A stretch of DNA of 64,000 bases, taken from positions 62,001 to 126,000 of the forward strand of contig CALMYL010000007.1 of assembly GCA_937873695.1 (NCBI GenBank), in the 5' to 3' direction. The notes beneath the pieces were generated by a model. It saw nothing but the letters and a program-made list of their open reading frames with translations. It made no database searches and had not been told where the DNA came from. Each line of letters opens with the position of its first letter. Positions within the stretch are counted from its first letter, which is position 1. The DNA comes from an uncultured Ignavibacteria bacterium (GTDB lineage: Bacteria; Bacteroidota; Ignavibacteria; Tepidaquicellales; OLB5). Shown one piece after another: positions 54,279 to 63,495 of this stretch. The translations under genes were made by a program, and so were the position numbers.

Positions 54279-56075
54279 ATGCTCGAAAAACTCACAATAA
54301 AAAATTACCTGCTGTTAAAGAACATTGAAATTGATCTTTCAAATGGATTTAACATAATTACCGGTGAAACCGGCGCGGGGAAGTCGATACTTATCAACGC
54401 GCTTAATTTATTATTGGGTGGCAGGGCTGATTACTCAATTATCAGCAAAAATAAGGATAAGATGATAATTGAAGGGATTGTGAGCGTTTCAAAGGAAAAT
54501 GCAAAAGCAATTGGCGGGATTTTAAAAGAACATGAAATTGAATCAATGATAACCTCACCCCCGTCCCCTAATGTTGATCCCGCTAAGCAGAAAAGCGGGA
54601 CGGCAAAAAACGCCGAAGGAGAGGGGGGAGAATCCTCTAAAATAAATAAAGATGAAGGCTTAGTTCTTATTATCCGGCGTGAATTGTATACCAAGGCTTA
54701 CAGCCGGTGTTTTATCAACGATACACCCGTTGGTACCAATGAACTGAAGGAACTCGGTGAGGTGATAATTGATATTCACTCGCAGAACGAACACCAGTCA
54801 TTGCTTAAAAAAGAAGTACATATTGAGCTGGTTGATTCATACTTAATAAAAAAAGAAGGTAAAAAGTTTGAAGATAAGCTGAATAGTTATAAACAGGGTT
54901 ATGAACAACTGTTAATAAAACAAAGTGAGTTTGACGAAATTAACAAAAAGAAAAGTGAGCTTGATAACAAACGCAGCTTTATAGATTTTCAGCTGAAGGA
55001 AATTCATGAAACCAATCCGCTGGCAGGTGAGGATGATGAACTGGAAAATGAACTTAAGACCGGTGAAAATATTGAAGGCATCAGAGAGTCGCTAACGCTT
55101 GCTTACGCGAATTTGTATGATGATACAGGCAGCGTGCTTGAGCGCATTAAAATTGTTGAAAAAGAGCTCGGTAAAATAGGGGAGTATAACACGGATATTC
55201 AGAAAATTCTGGGTGATGTAAGCGAATCAACAACCGCCCTGCGTGAAGCAAGCCGGTTAATTGAATCACTGCTTGAAAACCTGAATTTTGATCCGGCAAG
55301 AGTTGAAGAAATACGCGAGCGTTTATATAAACTGCAGTTCTTAAAGAAAAAATACGGCGGCTCAATTGATGAAGTCATTAAACTTAAGGAAACGCTTGAA
55401 AAAGATCTGAGCCTGGTGGATAATTTTGATGAAACGATAAAGAAACTTAAAGCAGAAATTGATGAATTAGTAAAGGACCTGTTCCAAAAGGCGGGCGAGC
55501 TTTCAAAAACGCGTAAGGATAAATCAAAACAGCTTGAAGTTGAAATAGTAAAAATATTAAAAGAAGTTGGGTTTGAAAATGCGGAGTTTAAGACGAATAT
55601 TGAAAATACTGAAGCAAAGAAACTTAACAGCAACGGATATGATGATGTTGAGTTTATGGTTAAGATAAACAAGGGTGATGAATTTTCTTCCCTGCGGAAG
55701 ACCGCTTCAGGCGGGGAAGTATCCAGAATTATGCTTGCGGTGAAATCAGTGTTAGCCGGTGCTGATAAAGTTGATATACTGGTGTTTGATGAAATAGATA
55801 CCGGCATAAGCGGCAGGATTGCGCAGAAGGTCGGCAGGGTTATGAAGGGACTATCAGGTTTTCGGCAGGTTATTGCTATTACCCATTTGGCGCAGATTGC
55901 TGCGCTTGCAGATGAACACCTGCTGGTAGAAAAAGAGACGGAAGGGAATTCGACAATTACCCGAATACGCCCATTGGATAAAAACGAAAAAGTTATTGAA
56001 GTAGCAAAGTTACTCAGCGGCGAGAAGGTAACAGATGCAAGTATTAAGAGCGCGAAGGAATTGATGTCAGTGTAA
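54279..56075 (+). CDS. recN: DNA repair protein RecN with an in-frame repeat insertion
   Basis: The 598-residue protein has the N-terminal LTIKNYLLLKNIEIDL and Walker A TGETGAGKSIL, a long central coiled coil (about 195-430), and C-terminal ASGGEVSRIMLAVKS, VDILVFDEIDTGISG and the switch TH. RecN is an SMC-like ATPase for double-strand-break repair. Residues 92-121 (nucleotides 54552-54641) are not family sequence: they are encoded by a palindromic repeat, the same type as at 48664-48702, which itself contains a nested cccgct...agcggg hairpin. The insertion keeps the frame and explains the excess length. ATG 54279 fits the family N-terminus; 54204 would add 25 unrelated residues. Confidence 0.93.
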   Translation: MLEKLTIKNYLLLKNIEIDLSNGFNIITGETGAGKSILINALNLLLGGRADYSIISKNKDKMIIEGIVSVSKENAKAIGGILKEHEIESMITSPPSPNVDPAKQKSGTAKNAEGEGGESSKINKDEGLVLIIRRELYTKAYSRCFINDTPVGTNELKELGEVIIDIHSQNEHQSLLKKEVHIELVDSYLIKKEGKKFEDKLNSYKQGYEQLLIKQSEFDEINKKKSELDNKRSFIDFQLKEIHETNPLAGEDDELENELKTGENIEGIRESLTLAYANLYDDTGSVLERIKIVEKELGKIGEYNTDIQKILGDVSESTTALREASRLIESLLENLNFDPARVEEIRERLYKLQFLKKKYGGSIDEVIKLKETLEKDLSLVDNFDETIKKLKAEIDELVKDLFQKAGELSKTRKDKSKQLEVEIVKILKEVGFENAEFKTNIENTEAKKLNSNGYDDVEFMVKINKGDEFSSLRKTASGGEVSRIMLAVKSVLAGADKVDILVFDEIDTGISGRIAQKVGRVMKGLSGFRQVIAITHLAQIAALADEHLLVEKETEGNSTITRIRPLDKNEKVIEVAKLLSGEKVTDASIKSAKELMSV

Positions 56076-56178
56076 GGTATAAACATTTGATTATGATACA
56101 CTTAACATTATCCATACTTTCAAATACATCTTATTGGTATATTTGTCAAACAAAATCATAACATAATTATTTATTAAA

Positions 56179-57459
56179 TTGAACAATTCTTTTAACAAAA
56201 TACTTGACAATTTAGTAGAAGGGGAAAAATATAAAACATTGCCCCCTCGTGGACCAATTGATTTGCCATTTCCTTCAGTTTCTGATGAAGAACTTCAGGC
56301 AAGCGAAGAAGATATTTACGGGCAAAACGAAAGAGACCCTTTAAACAAAGAAAATCCAAACATTAAAATTGCTGAACAATCAGGAATCTATGAAGTAAAA
56401 TTACCAGATTCTAAATTACTTGAAGGGTTAAGCGTTATTGGTATAGCTGGAAATAATATTAGAATTCTTACAACATCCTTCCACCTTATATTATCAAAAG
56501 CAGCAGTTGTTAATTTTAAATACACTAAAGGATTTGACAAACCATATTTCTACACCAAATTCAGGAACTCTTCTGCTTTAATGGTTTTAGATAACAATAT
56601 ATTTGAAGATAATTATAGTCTATTTACCTATAACGATCTTTCAGAAAGAGATATTTCTGTACCGATATTAGATCATATTTATAAGAACCCTGACAAACCG
56701 TTTCGATTTAAATACAATTATGAAAAATCTAAGAAGTCACCAAGTTCTCAATCTTTAGGTTTAGCCGTTAAATTTCAACACACGCTCGAACTTTCGACAA
56801 TAGAAGACACAAACTTTGATCAACTTGGCACAACAATATGTTTGAAGGAAGGTGCTCTTTTTTCTAATAGTACACAACAAACAGATATTAAAAATGGATT
56901 AAAAAAATTATTTCAGTGGGCGGATAAACCAAAAATATTTATTGCTGTTTCGAGTAAAGTTTTCGAATCAAGGGTATTTATTAATACTTTAACTAGTTTG
57001 CCTCATTTAATAGAAGATTATTTTCCAGATCAAAACATTACAACTAAGATTATCAATTCATTTGGAACCGACACACTTTTATTAAAAAAAATACTTAAGC
57101 CAGGATTTCGAACTCCTTTAATAGAGTATATTGAGAAAACCAGAGAAGGGGTAATTAGCGACCCAGAACTGGAAGGCTTAAAACCTGTAACATGTTATTA
57201 TCATAAAAGAACAAAACCGTATAACTTTATTCGGCTGGAAATACCTAAATTTATGTGGGAAAAGAATAAAGCCTTGGTAGAATTTGCCATATCGGTTGTT
57301 ATTTGGCAGTATGAGCTTGGGGGCAGCAAGCCATTGGTGTTAAAAGCAGCTCTTGAACGGTGCGAGCTTGATCACGAGAAAAACATAATAGAACAACAAA
57401 TGAAGGCAGCATTTGAAAAGAAAAAACTTGATTTAATTGAATTCTTAAGCGTTTCTTAA
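56179..57459 (+). CDS. NurA-domain-like protein (degenerate nuclease motifs)
   Basis: This 426-residue protein is encoded immediately before a HerA-like ATPase. Its layout resembles NurA nucleases: a first strand VIGIAGNNIRILTTS (88-102) at the position of the VDGS motif, TTICLKEGALFS (about 220-230) at the LIDGSL position, and a C-terminal YNFIRLEIPKFMWEKN then GGSKPLVLKAALERC, like the RVE-P and YP-PL-AH motifs. The first catalytic Asp of NurA aligns to Ala90 and the second to Glu224. If the alignment holds, it is a catalytically altered NurA. Start codon TTG. The gap to the next gene is five bases. Confidence 0.5.
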   Translation: MNNSFNKILDNLVEGEKYKTLPPRGPIDLPFPSVSDEELQASEEDIYGQNERDPLNKENPNIKIAEQSGIYEVKLPDSKLLEGLSVIGIAGNNIRILTTSFHLILSKAAVVNFKYTKGFDKPYFYTKFRNSSALMVLDNNIFEDNYSLFTYNDLSERDISVPILDHIYKNPDKPFRFKYNYEKSKKSPSSQSLGLAVKFQHTLELSTIEDTNFDQLGTTICLKEGALFSNSTQQTDIKNGLKKLFQWADKPKIFIAVSSKVFESRVFINTLTSLPHLIEDYFPDQNITTKIINSFGTDTLLLKKILKPGFRTPLIEYIEKTREGVISDPELEGLKPVTCYYHKRTKPYNFIRLEIPKFMWEKNKALVEFAISVVIWQYELGGSKPLVLKAALERCELDHEKNIIEQQMKAAFEKKKLDLIEFLSVS

Positions 57460-57464
57460 CCATA

Positions 57465-59282
57465 ATGTGCACAAAAATGAATAACAATAATTTAAAAGTT
57501 GAAGTCGCTAAACCATACCACGACATAAACACACCGTTTTCTATTGACGAAAAAGGGGCTTTAGCAGAATATATTATTAACGATCCCGAAAAAATGCCAC
57601 AACTAGCACTTGGAGCCTCTATACTCATAAGGGATCGCATTCGAGAAGATAACACTCAAGAGGATTTTTGGTATGCAGGTAGGATTATTGGATTAAAAGC
57701 AGTATCTCCATTTAATCCCGAAAGAACAAGCATGCTTTATCAAGAAGATGAAGAAATGGATCCAACAAAACCTTTAGATGAAATTAATGGTCCGCATACA
57801 CATCAACCAATGGTAATTCAAGTAGCCCTTACAAGAGAGATTAGGTTAGACAACAATATATATTTAGATTCAGCAATACAAAGACCTCCCTCTGCACACA
57901 GTAGATTGTTTTTCCCTAACCTAGAACCGAAAGAGGGGGACAATTCACCCACATTAAAAACAATATTACAAGTAAAGGATCAAGGGCTTTCATTAGGAAT
58001 GATAGGTTTTGGTAATAAACCATATGGGTGGAAAGATAACAAATTTATTGAATATAAATGGGACATTGAAAAATTAGACAACAAACACATTTTTATCGTT
58101 GGCGAAAGCGGCTCGGGAAAAACAGTTTTGCTTAAAAATTTGGCTTATCAGTTAAGAAAACTCGATTCTACTAATAGAATTATATTAACCGATGTACAAG
58201 GAGATATTTCACAATTATTGATGTGGGATTTTGTTAATAAAATACCTTCAAGAGATTGGCAACCTGCCGTTTCCACAAAAGACTTTGAAAATGCTAAAAA
58301 GTTATTTGGTAAATTTCGTTTAATAGTACCAAAAACAAAAGATGATTTCGACGTTGATGACGTAAATGCTCTATGCAAGTTAGCCTTAAAAAGAGGTGTT
58401 GACGTTAGACGGATTGGATTACGTTTCCAGGATTTAGACTCACCAAAAGATGCCGAATACCTATATCGTACAAGTTCAGACCAAGCTGCATTATTATTGG
58501 AAGATTTGGCAGAGGGACTAAAAAATTCAGGTGAACCACCTTCATTGTCCAGGCTTCAAACTGCTATATCGCGATTATTATCAAGAAATACAGGTAATCA
58601 AATAACCATACCCACTTCAGGAGGATCCTATTACCGAAGCACCTTTGAAGCTAGCAGAAGAGCATTAAGAAGTCTAGAAGAATTTTTTGATTTAGATCCC
58701 GATGCTCAACAAGAAGATCAAAATCCATTAGATAACTTTGATTTTGACGGCACAACAATTTTATATTTAGATCATTTAAATCAAGATGAAAGATTTATGT
58801 GGGAAATGCAGTTAGTAAATTGGTTATATAGGAACAAGAAAAAAATGCATAATTCTTATGTGTTTTTTGATGAAGCTCATCAAATCATACCATCTACTAA
58901 ACATACTGGTATAGGTAGTTCAGCAGAAGTTTTTAACAGATTAAGATCCAATTTTGAGAAACTTGCAAGAGAAGGTCGTAAATTTAGACTGAATTTAATT
59001 TTAAGCACACAAAACCCACAGGATCTTCATACAATAGTGCCCGAACAATGCCCTACAAGGATTGTAATGAAAATTAATCCTAAAAACGCTGCACACACCT
59101 TTTTAGATAAAGAACTTGCTTATATAGCTAACAGTTTTAGCCAGGGTCAGTTTTGGATTCAGAGTCCCTTCAACGGAACACCTGACTGGGTTAGGGTTCA
59201 CAGCATTGCGCCCCCAATTCCACATGAATCTATGGAAACCTATAGAACTAAACTTATGGAAAAAGCACGCTCGGAAAAATAG
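57465..59282 (+). CDS. HerA-like DNA translocase ATPase
   Basis: The 605-residue protein has an N-terminal HAS-barrel-like domain (about 45-160: LGASILIRDRI then FWYAGRIIGLKA), and an FtsK/HerA ATPase core. Walker A is GESGSGKT at 213-220 and Walker B is VFFDEAH with Asp469-Glu470. RKFRLNLILSTQNPQDL and CPTRIVMKI near 520-545 contain the expected sensor and arginine-finger regions. HerA forms a hexameric ring that pumps DNA and works with NurA or with other effectors in anti-phage systems. The gene is second in a tight four-gene operon. Confidence 0.88.
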   Translation: MCTKMNNNNLKVEVAKPYHDINTPFSIDEKGALAEYIINDPEKMPQLALGASILIRDRIREDNTQEDFWYAGRIIGLKAVSPFNPERTSMLYQEDEEMDPTKPLDEINGPHTHQPMVIQVALTREIRLDNNIYLDSAIQRPPSAHSRLFFPNLEPKEGDNSPTLKTILQVKDQGLSLGMIGFGNKPYGWKDNKFIEYKWDIEKLDNKHIFIVGESGSGKTVLLKNLAYQLRKLDSTNRIILTDVQGDISQLLMWDFVNKIPSRDWQPAVSTKDFENAKKLFGKFRLIVPKTKDDFDVDDVNALCKLALKRGVDVRRIGLRFQDLDSPKDAEYLYRTSSDQAALLLEDLAEGLKNSGEPPSLSRLQTAISRLLSRNTGNQITIPTSGGSYYRSTFEASRRALRSLEEFFDLDPDAQQEDQNPLDNFDFDGTTILYLDHLNQDERFMWEMQLVNWLYRNKKKMHNSYVFFDEAHQIIPSTKHTGIGSSAEVFNRLRSNFEKLAREGRKFRLNLILSTQNPQDLHTIVPEQCPTRIVMKINPKNAAHTFLDKELAYIANSFSQGQFWIQSPFNGTPDWVRVHSIAPPIPHESMETYRTKLMEKARSEK

Positions 59283-59292
59283 AATTTTTATT

Positions 59293-60192
59293 ATGAAACT
59301 TAAGAGAAGAAAAGCCACAAACTTACCTATAGATTGGACAAAAAAAGAAGAGCAGACTCTTTTAGATGTTCTTGCAAACCAAAAGCTCGAGGGAAAAAGT
59401 ATAGCCAAATTATTTCCTAAAAGATCTATGGCAAGCATAAGAAGTAAAGCAAGAAAATTAAAAATAAAACATGACTTGTTTGGAAATCATTATAGACAGA
59501 AGAAATCAAGTTTTACAATTGACCTTGCTTCGAAAATAAATCCACAGAATGTTTTTGATGCATATGCCGGCGCAGGTCATCAAAGTTTTGAATGGATAAA
59601 GTTTGCTTCAAGAGTATATGCCTCGGAGTCCATGAAAACCAAAATCAAACAATTTGATTTAAGCGCTAAAAAAAATGGCTTTTTAAAACTCAAAAAGAAA
59701 AAAGGTAATTGGTTTCAATATACAAAAAAAAACAAAAAAATATTTTTACTTAATGGCGACCTTATTGAAGCCGCAACAGATTTAAGGTTTAGAAAAATAA
59801 AAATAGACACTGTAGATTTAGATACTTGTGGCTCTACAATCCCAACCCTTCCGATATTGTTAGCTTTGCTTAAACCAAAACATTTACTCATTACACATGG
59901 AGAATTTCATTCAATGAGGTTTAAGAGAGAAGATGTTTTGAGAAGACTTTTTACCCATAGAGATATAAGTAAAAATCCGTTTCCTTTAAAAGTTGATGAG
60001 ATGAGCAAAGAATTAGATAAAAGCGTTAAAACCTCTGCGTTAAGAGCACATAACGAAACAAGCAAATCTTTCTGGCTAGTGCTAGTAAAAGAAACATGGT
60101 TAGGTAGCAAATTCCATGGCATGTTAAGAAGATACTATTCTGTTAAAAAACCCCCAGCAACATCAGACTGTATAAATGTAATATCAAAATAA
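59293..60192 (+). CDS. Myb/SANT-like DNA-binding domain fused to a Rossmann methyltransferase-like domain
   Basis: The 299-residue protein begins with a basic segment and a Myb/SANT-like motif (residues about 12-60: IDWTKKEEQTLLDVLAN, KSIAKLFPKRSMASIRSKARKL). From residue 87 there is a class I methyltransferase pattern: motif I VFDAYAGAGHQ (Asp89-Gly95), motif II RVYASESM, motif III LLNGD, and a motif IV-like DLDTCGS at 175-181, reminiscent of the Trm1 tRNA methyltransferase (DLDPYG). The target (DNA or RNA) and activity are unknown. ATG 59293 is preferred over the upstream start that overlaps the HerA gene. Ten bases separate it from that gene. Confidence 0.6.
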   Translation: MKLKRRKATNLPIDWTKKEEQTLLDVLANQKLEGKSIAKLFPKRSMASIRSKARKLKIKHDLFGNHYRQKKSSFTIDLASKINPQNVFDAYAGAGHQSFEWIKFASRVYASESMKTKIKQFDLSAKKNGFLKLKKKKGNWFQYTKKNKKIFLLNGDLIEAATDLRFRKIKIDTVDLDTCGSTIPTLPILLALLKPKHLLITHGEFHSMRFKREDVLRRLFTHRDISKNPFPLKVDEMSKELDKSVKTSALRAHNETSKSFWLVLVKETWLGSKFHGMLRRYYSVKKPPATSDCINVISK

Positions 60193-60201
60193 ATTTTTTA
60201 A

Positions 60202-61725
60202 ATGGCATTACCGGTAAACATAAAGAACTTAGTAAACGGAACAAGTGTTGAGTCTGAACGCATAGAATTTAAAGAAGGATTTAATCCCGAAGCAATACTT
60301 CATTCTATTTGTGCTTTTGCTAATGATTTAAATAATTGGGGTGGAGGATATATTATCATTGGCATTAAAGAAGATTCTGGGAGACCAGTGCTTCCCCCTA
60401 TCGGATTAAATCAAAATCAAATTGACCCATATCAAAAAAAAGTAATAGAATTATGTTACTTAATTGAACCATTTTATTTTCCCCAAATTTTACCATATGA
60501 TTATGATGGAAAAACAATTATTGTTATATGGGTTTCGGGTGGAGATAATAGACCATACAGAGCTCCCAAAAGTTTGGGCAATAAAAAAGATAAAGCTCTA
60601 TATATCAGAAGAGCATCCACATCAACGATAGCAAATTCTACCGAAGAAAGACATTTGTTAGAACGTGCAGCGAGAATCCCCTTTGATGACAGAGTCAGTC
60701 ATTTCGGCAAGATGGAGGAAATTAACCCCAAATTAATTCAAGATCATCTAAGAGAAATTAAAAGCGATCTTTTGGAAGAATCACAACACCTAACCACAAT
60801 TGAATTTTATAGAAAAATGGAAATTGTTAGAGGTCCCGATGAAAACCCACGTCCACTAAATATTGGTTTATTATTGTTTTCAAATAAACCCGAAATTCAC
60901 TTTAAAGGTGCTGTAATTGATGTAATAATATATGGTGACGAAAGCACAACCGTTTTTATTGAAAAACAATTTAGCGAACCTGTCCATATTCAATTAACTA
61001 ATGCACTTAATTACATAAAGACGAATGTAATTCAAGAACAAGTTGTTAAAATATCCGGACAAGAACAAGCAAAAAGAACACTAAACTACCCTTTTGATGC
61101 AATCGAAGAAGCACTGGTAAATGCAGTTTATCATAGAAGCTATGAAGACCATAGGCATACAGAGGTTAATGTATTTAACGATAGAATTGAAATTTTAAGT
61201 TACCCAGGTCCATTACCACCAATAACCAAGGAAATTCTATTTAACGATAGAATAATTGCAAGAGATTATCGTAATCGAAGAATAGGAGACTATCTTAAAG
61301 AACTAAAACTTTCAGAAGGCAGAGGATCTGGAATTCCAACCATTAGAAAAAAAATGGAAGAAATAGGTTGTCCACCACCCGAATTTATAACAGATGACGA
61401 CAAATCATATTTCCTGACGATTTTAAAAATAAATCCAGAATGGGATAAAAAAAATAATGCTAGACCAAATGGACACAGTATCGTTCAATTAACCAATAAC
61501 GAACAATTGTTGTTGGAATTTTGTTTAAATGAATCTAGAACGTTTAAAGAAATCAACTCTATTTTTATCAAGCTTAATTCTAAAGAAGTGAAAAAAATAT
61601 TGGATTCTGTTCTTGAGATGAAATATATTTCTGAAAAGAGAATCGCTAAATTTATTGGTATCATGAAAATTTCTGTGTACACTACAACAAAAAGAGGTAT
61701 AGATGTTCTTAGTACTTCTTTCTAA
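60202..61725 (+). CDS. Schlafen AlbA_2-domain ATP-binding protein
   Basis: The 507-residue protein has an AlbA_2 (Schlafen-type) domain at about 10-145 with the ERIEFKEGF motif (residues 19-27), FANDLNNWGGGYIIIGI and YIRRASTSTIANSTEERHLL. It continues as a COG2865-type protein with a GHKL-like ATPase segment (FDAIEEALVNAVYHRSY, then GRGSGIPTIRKKMEEIGCP) and a C-terminal winged-helix region. Such proteins appear in transcription regulation and in anti-phage islands. It is the last gene of the operon, nine bases after the methyltransferase-like gene. Confidence 0.85.
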   Translation: MALPVNIKNLVNGTSVESERIEFKEGFNPEAILHSICAFANDLNNWGGGYIIIGIKEDSGRPVLPPIGLNQNQIDPYQKKVIELCYLIEPFYFPQILPYDYDGKTIIVIWVSGGDNRPYRAPKSLGNKKDKALYIRRASTSTIANSTEERHLLERAARIPFDDRVSHFGKMEEINPKLIQDHLREIKSDLLEESQHLTTIEFYRKMEIVRGPDENPRPLNIGLLLFSNKPEIHFKGAVIDVIIYGDESTTVFIEKQFSEPVHIQLTNALNYIKTNVIQEQVVKISGQEQAKRTLNYPFDAIEEALVNAVYHRSYEDHRHTEVNVFNDRIEILSYPGPLPPITKEILFNDRIIARDYRNRRIGDYLKELKLSEGRGSGIPTIRKKMEEIGCPPPEFITDDDKSYFLTILKINPEWDKKNNARPNGHSIVQLTNNEQLLLEFCLNESRTFKEINSIFIKLNSKEVKKILDSVLEMKYISEKRIAKFIGIMKISVYTTTKRGIDVLSTSF

Positions 61726-61797
61726 ATAATAGAGCTTCTTAGTTATTAATTAAGTAACATTTCTGGATAATTCTGAATATTTATATATACTTTTATT

Positions 61798-63036
61798 ATG
61801 GAACATTTACCCTACCTTGAATTATACAAGTTACTGAAACATAAATTTGCATCCGCAGAACGGGAAATTAATATACCCGAGCTGCAATTAAAAATTACGA
61901 GTAGTAAATTCCGCTCCGCGGGGTCAGCGGTGCTGCCCGGAAAGAATAACTATTATTGCCGGAAACATGATATCAGCTTTTCAGGCGAAACAACTTATGA
62001 GGGTCTGCCGGAAACAGAAGAAAGATCGATACTGCTTGTGCATGACAGTGAGATATCGTGCAACGAGGAATTTGATTATATTATAATAAATAACAACACA
62101 CCCGCAGAAGCAAAAAGCGCAATAATTCTTTTTCACGGACTCAACGAAAAGAAGTGGGATAAATACCTGCCATGGGCTTACCGGCTGCTTAAAAACACCG
62201 GCAAGCCGGTAATATTATTTCCGCTGGCGTTTCATATGGACCGCGCGCCTAAGGAATGGTCTGTAGCCGCAAATATGAATGCCGCAGCCAAAGAGCGGGC
62301 GCATACCGACTTGCTTAACAGCCACACATCATTTGTGAATGCGGCAATAAGCTCACGCTTAGAAGCAAACCCCCAGCGGTTTTTCTGGTCAGGATTGCAT
62401 AGCTATATTGATGTATCTGTTTTTCTGCATGAACTGAACCGGGGCAGGGTAAAGGGTTTTGCGGCGGGTACCGCTGCGGATATTTTCGGGTATTCAATTG
62501 GCGCGTACTTTGGACTTATACTCATTATGGCGGGCGCCGGGGGACTTACTGAAAACTCAAAACTCTTCACATTCTGCGGCGGGGCTACACTGGACAGAAT
62601 GTATCCAATTTCAAAATACATACTCGATGCGCATGCGGCATCCGCCATCAGCAGTTATTACCTTGAACTATTGAACAACGACTTTAAAGGTACGCCCAGG
62701 ATGCAACATTACTTAAGCGCGGAGCATCCCGAGGAAGGTTATTTTAAATCGATGCTGCTGTATCACCATTTCAAAGAACTGCGCGAGGGCCGTTTGCGGC
62801 AGATCTCAGCGCGCATACGCTCGGCTGCGCTAAAGCATGATTCCGTTGTACCGCCGGTTGAAGTAATGAACACTCTTCAGGGCGAAATGCGCGATATAGA
62901 TATTACTGTTGATATTGAAGACTTCCCGTACCCGTACTCACATGTAAATCCGTTTTCGCCGGCAGAAAAGCATTCAATTGAAACAAATAATGCGTTTGTA
63001 AAAATTATGGATAAGGCAAGTGAGTTTTTGGGGTGA
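61798..63036 (+). CDS. Alpha/beta-hydrolase-like protein, possibly DUF6051
   Basis: The 412-residue protein has an N-terminal beta-rich domain and a hydrolase core from about residue 100: AIILFHGLNEKKWDKYLPWA, the nucleophile elbow GYSIGAY with Ser233, KHDSVVPP near residue 345 where the acid residue would be, and YSHVNPF near 380 with the catalytic His. I recall a DUF6051 family of this type in Bacteroidota, unverified. No signal peptide. The substrate is unknown; it is outside the defence-like operon and has a base composition like the rest of the genome. Confidence 0.7.
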   Translation: MEHLPYLELYKLLKHKFASAEREINIPELQLKITSSKFRSAGSAVLPGKNNYYCRKHDISFSGETTYEGLPETEERSILLVHDSEISCNEEFDYIIINNNTPAEAKSAIILFHGLNEKKWDKYLPWAYRLLKNTGKPVILFPLAFHMDRAPKEWSVAANMNAAAKERAHTDLLNSHTSFVNAAISSRLEANPQRFFWSGLHSYIDVSVFLHELNRGRVKGFAAGTAADIFGYSIGAYFGLILIMAGAGGLTENSKLFTFCGGATLDRMYPISKYILDAHAASAISSYYLELLNNDFKGTPRMQHYLSAEHPEEGYFKSMLLYHHFKELREGRLRQISARIRSAALKHDSVVPPVEVMNTLQGEMRDIDITVDIEDFPYPYSHVNPFSPAEKHSIETNNAFVKIMDKASEFLG

Positions 63037-63495
63037 GAGGTGGCAGGTTACATCCCGCGGAGCGGGACCGGTAACAAACGCCGGGGTTACAAGTTACAGG
63101 CGATATGTTGCAAGTTTCTAGTTACCATTCGGGCTTAGAATCATGTCGGGGCGGGATTTCAATCAGTCTTTCAAACGGATTTCAATGAGTTACGGGTTTT
63201 AAAGGACTCCGTCAGGAGTCCAATGTTTATAAGTATCTGGATGACAAAAGATTTCGACTCCAGAGGAGTCGCACGTTACAATCACTGTGTGACCCCGATG
63301 GGGTCAGATTTATTTATTGAACAAAACTATAAATGTGTGACCGCTACGCGGTCAGTAATTATTAAACAACTCCGTCAGGAATCAAATGTTTGCAGTAACG
63401 GGTATAATAAAATACTCAGGTTCCTTAGGAATCGAAAGCAAACAAATTATGAGCATTTAACCGCTTTTTGGTCTACTCATGCTGTCGCACTTCAT
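63037..63495. repeat. Palindromic repeat cluster
   Basis: This 459-base gap contains a catcccgcggagcgggac hairpin near 63052, gactccgtcaggagtc (63207-63222), gactccagaggagtc (63256-63270), tgaccccgatggggtca (63291-63307) and gaccgctacgcggtc (63341-63355), then degenerate copies up to 63480. The same set, in the same order, is found at 51661-51830. No gene. Confidence 0.8.
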
